Shown here: positions 6,601-8,742 of the stretch, piece by piece
Numbering within the stretch: position 1 is the first letter of the stretch
How the letters are laid out: the number at the start of each line of letters is the position of its first letter
Assembly (NCBI GenBank): GCA_023429265.1
Contig: JAEYVS010000238.1
Location: 1-8,742, forward strand
DNA: 8,742 bases
Direction of reading: 5' to 3'
Origin: Bacteroidota bacterium
GTDB taxonomy: Bacteria > Bacteroidota > Ignavibacteria > Tepidaquicellales > Tepidaquicellaceae
Notes under the pieces: generated by a model
Databases searched by the model: none
What the model saw: the letters and a program-made list of their open reading frames with translations, nothing else
What the model was told of the DNA's origin: nothing
Made by a program: the position numbers and the translations under genes

Positions 6601-6747
6601 ATTAGTAAGGCAATTAATAACCATATTAATTATATTAAGTCCGAAATTTTGTGCGAGAATATCGCGACAGGTAATGGGGCTGACAGGGAATTCTTTAAGA
6701 CTGACATTAATGGTCAGGATTTTGAATTTTACATAGAAAAAGTTTAA
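3613..6747 (+). CDS. ileS: Isoleucyl-tRNA synthetase, type 2 with GXHH signature
   Basis: This class I synthetase (1044 residues) charges tRNA-Ile in the cytoplasm and edits misactivated valine. Landmarks in order: EGPPTANGMPGIHH (45-58) holds the active-site signature as G55-I-H-H58 instead of HIGH; GWDTHGLPVE (84-93); CPIC (182-185), a likely zinc-ligand pair; the CP1 editing domain with WTTTPWTLPSN (225-235) and GTGIVHIAPAFGEDD (314-328); SRNRFWGTPLP (449-459); DAWFDSGSMPF (524-534); GVDQTRGWFYSLH (559-571); and KMSKS at 599-603 (DNA 5407-5421). The anticodon-binding and long C-terminal regions follow. Length and motifs match the eukaryote-like IleRS2 class. GXHH versions of IleRS2 are known to be mupirocin hyper-resistant, so natural resistance is inferred. 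The ATG at 3613 has no Shine-Dalgarno sequence. Codon use is far more GC-rich than in the TIR genes before it. Confidence 0.97.
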   Translation: MSRKLPENISLPEVEQEVLGFWESNDVFKRSVSEKEGKPAFTFYEGPPTANGMPGIHHVIARAVKDSVCRYKTMSGFQVHRKAGWDTHGLPVEIEVEKKLGIKSKNEIEEFGVVEFNKACRDSVFTYVDKWEELTRRMGYWVDLENAYVTFHNEYIESVWWALKKLFDADLIYKGFKIIPFCPICESPLSSHEVAQGYEDLKDPSVFVKFNITSGDHTGSDFLVWTTTPWTLPSNAAVAVNPKETYVKITTANGDSFILAKARLEVIKEEYTIDAEFTGSELEGIEYEPLYSFFEFDEKAYYVTLGDFVTMEDGTGIVHIAPAFGEDDYQLGLKYKLPVLQAVGKDGRFKDNAVLFAGKNFKEADPEIMNELKSRGRLYRKEMFTHSYPHCWRHHVPLMYYATDSWFIKTTDYKDRMVELNKTINWHPPEFGTGRFGNWLEENKDWAVSRNRFWGTPLPIWYWTDDEGTPHYEAVGSIEELKEKATNFDEVYPGELDLHKPYIDNLILKSKDGHPMKRVESVIDAWFDSGSMPFAQRHYPFENKELFEKTFPADFIAEGVDQTRGWFYSLHAISSFLFEKPAYKNLIVNGHILDKNAKKMSKSLGNVVNPFEMFDKHGADVLRWYLITMSPIGKSKLFNEDELRDVKNKFFDTLINTYKFFVIYSELSGFKYDRANEVPVADRAEIDKWIISKLNSVKKEYTELMDGYDITRAARLVSDFTLDEVSNWYVRRNRKRFRNPENETDKLSAYGTLYTLLEEIIKMMAPFAPFVADKLYMSLTDSDQSVHLSEFTPYDESIINESLEKEMEAAQTIVYLIRSMRVRNNLKTRQPLRQILVPVMNGEEKKRLEKVEDIILDEVNVKELKIIEGDSDIIVKKAKPDFKVIGPKYGKDVKKMQALINSLTAEEVRVLESEGNLDKDGTVVMLEDVEIFTEDIEGWLVESDKGILVALDTRLDAELIEEGIVREFINRVQNYRKSNDFDVNDRINLVLKTTEDISKAINNHINYIKSEILCENIATGNGADREFFKTDINGQDFEFYIEKV

Positions 6748-6761
6748 TTAATTAAATTAAC

Positions 6762-6767
6762 AAGGAG
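6762..6767 (+). promoter_or_regulatory. Shine-Dalgarno site fixing a TTG start
   Basis: AAGGAG lies 7 nt before the TTG at 6775, in the 27-nt gap after ileS. It supports TTG as the true start of the DksA-like gene, since no ATG exists in frame until residue 92, well past the lysine-rich region. It contrasts with the TIR operon and ileS, where no such site is visible. Confidence 0.8.
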
Positions 6768-6774
6768 TACGTCC

Positions 6775-7545
6775 TTGGCGAAAACCACTACAAAGAAGAA
6801 AGCCGCAGCTAAGAAACCTGTTAAAAAGGTTTCCAAAAAAACTGCTAAAAAGACGGTTAAGAAAGCTGCCAAAAAGCCGGCGGTAAAAAAATCCGCAGCT
6901 AAACCAAAGGCGAAAAAGACGACAAAGAAAGCAGTAAAGAAAACTGCTAAAAAACCGGTTAAAAAAGCAGTAAAGAAGGCTGTCAAGAAGGTAAGCGCGA
7001 GTAACGAGGTAAAGCCATTGTCAAAATCGGCAGCAAAGAAGTCCCGTATGCAGCGTAAGAAAGCAGTAGAGAATACGAAAAGACTAATAGAAGAGGCGCG
7101 TCAGAAAACTCAGCCTAGAGTTAAGAAGTACAAACCTAACAAGAAAACAAGATACACAAAAACCGAGCTCGAGCATTTCAAAAAGATTATCATCGAAGAA
7201 AGAAACAAGATCATCGAGAGTGCGAAGGCAAACATGCAGTCTCTTGTGGATGACGAATCTAACTATGTCGGTGACAACCAGACTTATTCCTCGCATATGG
7301 CAGAGCAGGGATCAGATGAAATGGAGCGCGAAAAGAACTATATGTTCGTGCAGAGAGACGAAAAGTACCTGGGTTACCTGCAGGATGCATTGACCAGGAT
7401 CGACCAGGGAACGTATGGTGTCTGCATAGACTGCATAGACCATCCGCATAATCTTTGCCGTACCTGTCCATTGGTGCAGCCGGAAAGACTGGAACTTGTG
7501 CCCATTACACAGCATTGCATCGAATGTAAAAATTTAAGAGGATAG
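6775..7545 (+). CDS. DksA/TraR-type zinc-finger protein with Lys/Ala-rich tail
   Basis: The protein has 256 residues in three parts. Residues 1-75 are almost entirely K, A, T, V and P in histone H1-like repeats (KKAVKK, KKTAKK, AAKKP) and probably bind nucleic acid. Residues 127-210 form the helical hairpin of the DksA/YteA group, with HMAEQGSDEMEREKNYM (174-190) at the tip and the second helix. GTYG (212-215) leads into the zinc finger. The finger has three CxxC pairs, C217/C220, C228/C231 and C248/C251, where the family norm is two pairs about 17 residues apart; the extra segment also has H223 and H225. DksA-type proteins bind in the RNA polymerase secondary channel and modulate initiation; that is inferred here. 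It starts with TTG, sits 27 nt after ileS and 10 nt before lspA, and probably shares their transcript. Confidence 0.9.
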   Translation: MAKTTTKKKAAAKKPVKKVSKKTAKKTVKKAAKKPAVKKSAAKPKAKKTTKKAVKKTAKKPVKKAVKKAVKKVSASNEVKPLSKSAAKKSRMQRKKAVENTKRLIEEARQKTQPRVKKYKPNKKTRYTKTELEHFKKIIIEERNKIIESAKANMQSLVDDESNYVGDNQTYSSHMAEQGSDEMEREKNYMFVQRDEKYLGYLQDALTRIDQGTYGVCIDCIDHPHNLCRTCPLVQPERLELVPITQHCIECKNLRG

Positions 7546-7555
7546 CACCAATAAG

Positions 7556-8281
7556 TTGAGAATATTATTTGTTTCTCTTGCAATCGTACTGACAGACCAG
7601 GTAACTAAGATCCTTATTAAGGGCATTAACATACCCAGTCTCGGGATATACATACAGGGTATCCCCTACCGTACCTCCATCGATGTAATTCCGGACGTAT
7701 TCCAGATAACGTACATCGAGAATCCCGGGATGGCATTCGGACTGGAGATCGGGGGCAAGCTGTTCCTATCCCTATTCACTATCTTCGCGACATTACTCAT
7801 TCTTTATTTCATTTATAAAAACCGTAAGGAGCCGTTTTACCTGAGGTTCGCGCTGGCAATGATATTCGGCGGGGCGATGGGAAATCTTATCGACAGGATA
7901 TTTTACGGGTCGATATACGGGTACGCTCCGATCTTTTACGGGAATGTAGTGGATTTCCTTCACGTTAATACGCCGGACTTTACGATATTCGGTAAATACT
8001 TCTCTTCCTTCCCCATATTCAATGTAGCCGATATGGCGGTGTCAATAGGATTCATACTCATTCTATTCGGGTACAATAAGATATTCACCCATCCGGAACC
8101 TGTCCTCGATCCGGAAATTCTCGCCGGCGGCGGTATAATATCGGAAGATAAATCTTCCGGTCTTAATACTGAGATTGCTAATTCTGAAATTACAAATGAC
8201 TGGATTGGAAATAATGTAGAAAAGAATAAAGAGAATACTGAGAATTCAGATCCTCGAACAAACGAGGACAACAAAATTTAA
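7556..8281 (+). CDS. lspA: Lipoprotein signal peptidase (signal peptidase II)
   Basis: LspA is the inner-membrane aspartyl protease that removes signal peptides from diacylated prolipoproteins. This 241-residue copy shows all the family blocks: TDQVTK (13-18) in the first membrane helix; YIENPGMAFG (53-62); a second hydrophobic helix (about 69-87); GGAMGNLIDR (105-114) with catalytic D113; VVDFLHV (131-137); and FNVADMAVSIG (155-165) with catalytic D159 leading into the last helix. Residues 178-241 form a polar tail rich in N, E, D and S, which makes the protein longer than the usual 150-200 residues. The TTG at 7556 is chosen because it gives the normal short cytoplasmic lead before the first helix; GAGG at 7538-7541 is a weak, distant ribosome site. 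It lies 10 nt after the DksA-like gene. Its TAA directly abuts the stop of the convergent ferredoxin gene. Confidence 0.95.
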   Translation: MRILFVSLAIVLTDQVTKILIKGINIPSLGIYIQGIPYRTSIDVIPDVFQITYIENPGMAFGLEIGGKLFLSLFTIFATLLILYFIYKNRKEPFYLRFALAMIFGGAMGNLIDRIFYGSIYGYAPIFYGNVVDFLHVNTPDFTIFGKYFSSFPIFNVADMAVSIGFILILFGYNKIFTHPEPVLDPEILAGGGIISEDKSSGLNTEIANSEITNDWIGNNVEKNKENTENSDPRTNEDNKI

Positions 8282-8614
8282 TTACCTACCGAGTTCATCA
8301 AGCTTTTCTTTCTTCGCAAGCAGAGTTTCCTTATCTTCAACGTGATTTGGATCCGGAACACAGCAGTCAACCGGACATACAGCCGCGCATTGCGGTTCAT
8401 CGTGAAAACCTACGCATTCGGTACATTTATCGGGTACAATAAAGAAGAATTCATCTGAGTAAAATCCTTCTGAGCCTGACGGCGCGGGATCACCCGGACC
8501 ATATGACTTCCCTTCCAGCTCCCATTCCACACCGCCTTCGTAAATAGCTGTATTAGGGCATTCCGGCTCACACGCTCCGCAGTTAATGCATTCTGTGGTT
8601 ATCATTATAGACAT
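8282..8614 (-). CDS. Alvin-type 2[4Fe-4S] ferredoxin
   Basis: This 110-residue small soluble electron carrier binds two [4Fe-4S] clusters. The first motif is C9-x2-C12-x2-C15-x3-C19-P. The second is the expanded C64-x2-C67-x8-C76-x3-C80-P, whose eight-residue gap is typical of the Alvin or YfhL-like group rather than clostridial ferredoxins. Between them lies an acidic, glycine-rich insertion (about 26-60). C84 and C85 give extra cysteines after the second motif. A charged C-terminal helix (92-110, LLAKKEKLDELGR at the end) is also typical of the group. The ATG at 8612-8614 is supported by AAGGAG on the minus strand 10 nt upstream (8625-8630). The redox partner is not evident from the neighbours. 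Similar ferredoxins are abundant in Chlorobi and relatives, which agrees with the taxonomic guess. Confidence 0.95.
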   Translation of the reverse strand: MSIMITTECINCGACEPECPNTAIYEGGVEWELEGKSYGPGDPAPSGSEGFYSDEFFFIVPDKCTECVGFHDEPQCAAVCPVDCCVPDPNHVEDKETLLAKKEKLDELGR

Positions 8615-8624
8615 AAATTCGGGT

Positions 8625-8630
8625 CTCCTT
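8625..8630 (-). promoter_or_regulatory. Shine-Dalgarno site of ferredoxin gene
   Basis: AAGGAG on the minus strand lies 10 nt before the ATG at 8612-8614. It favours that start over the internal ATG three codons later. Confidence 0.7.
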
Positions 8631-8734
8631 AGGTTTAAACATAAAGTTAGATAAAGTAAGATATTAATTCAATTTACTTAAAAATGGATACTTGTTGAAC
8701 TTGATAAACATTACAAACTTTAAAACTAAATCCC

Positions 8735-8740
8735 TTGACA
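8735..8740 (+). promoter_or_regulatory. Possible -35 box of a gene beyond the right edge
   Basis: TTGACA is an exact match to the consensus sigma-70 -35 element and points right, away from the ferredoxin gene. The matching -10 would fall outside the window, so this cannot be confirmed. The AT-rich gap 8631-8742 would then be a divergent promoter region. I see no other defined element in it. Confidence 0.25.
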
Positions 8741-8742
8741 TT

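Noticed and set aside
7960..8274. Minus-strand open frame of 104 codons inside lspA
   Set aside because: It is opposite conserved LspA catalytic blocks and has no ribosome site or recognisable motif.

Overview
The window looks like a chromosomal segment from a Bacteroidota/Chlorobiota-type bacterium, most plausibly an Ignavibacteria relative. The reasons are the gene order ileS, DksA/TraR-type zinc-finger gene, lspA; the eukaryote-like (type 2) isoleucyl-tRNA synthetase; an Alvin-type 2[4Fe-4S] ferredoxin; and several genes without a recognisable Shine-Dalgarno sequence. The assignment is inference from gene content, not from a marker phylogeny.

Layout. (1) Positions 1-822 hold a small minus-strand GIY-YIG domain gene (121-423) and a hypothetical minus-strand small ORF (592-822). 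The GIY-YIG gene lies between two copies of a REP-like palindrome in opposite orientation (75-107 and 533-565). (2) Positions 823-3612 form a clearly AT-rich block. It carries a tight four-gene plus-strand operon: a TIR-domain protein (998-1570), a small multi-pass membrane protein (1567-1986), a ThsB/DUF1863-type TIR-like protein (1986-2513) and a TIR protein with a beta-rich C-terminal region (2545-3498). The first three genes overlap by ATGA and TAATG. A perfect 14-bp inverted repeat (882-916) lies in the leader. (3) Positions 3613-8281 are core genome: ileS, a DksA-like gene with a long lysine/alanine-rich N-terminus and an extra CxxC pair, and lspA. (4) A ferredoxin gene (8282-8614) runs convergently into lspA, with the two stop codons abutting.

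The most interesting part is the TIR operon. Its third protein closely matches the pattern of Thoeris ThsB, which makes a nucleotide signal from NAD+, but no Thoeris ThsA effector (SIR2-SLOG or membrane-Macro) is present. A small membrane protein is instead translationally coupled between two TIR genes. I infer a Thoeris-like or TIR-based anti-phage system in which the membrane protein may be the effector and the additional TIR proteins act as alternative sensors, signal synthases or NADases. A second point of interest is that the IleRS carries a GIHH signature in place of HIGH, the GXHH arrangement known from mupirocin hyper-resistant type 2 IleRS.
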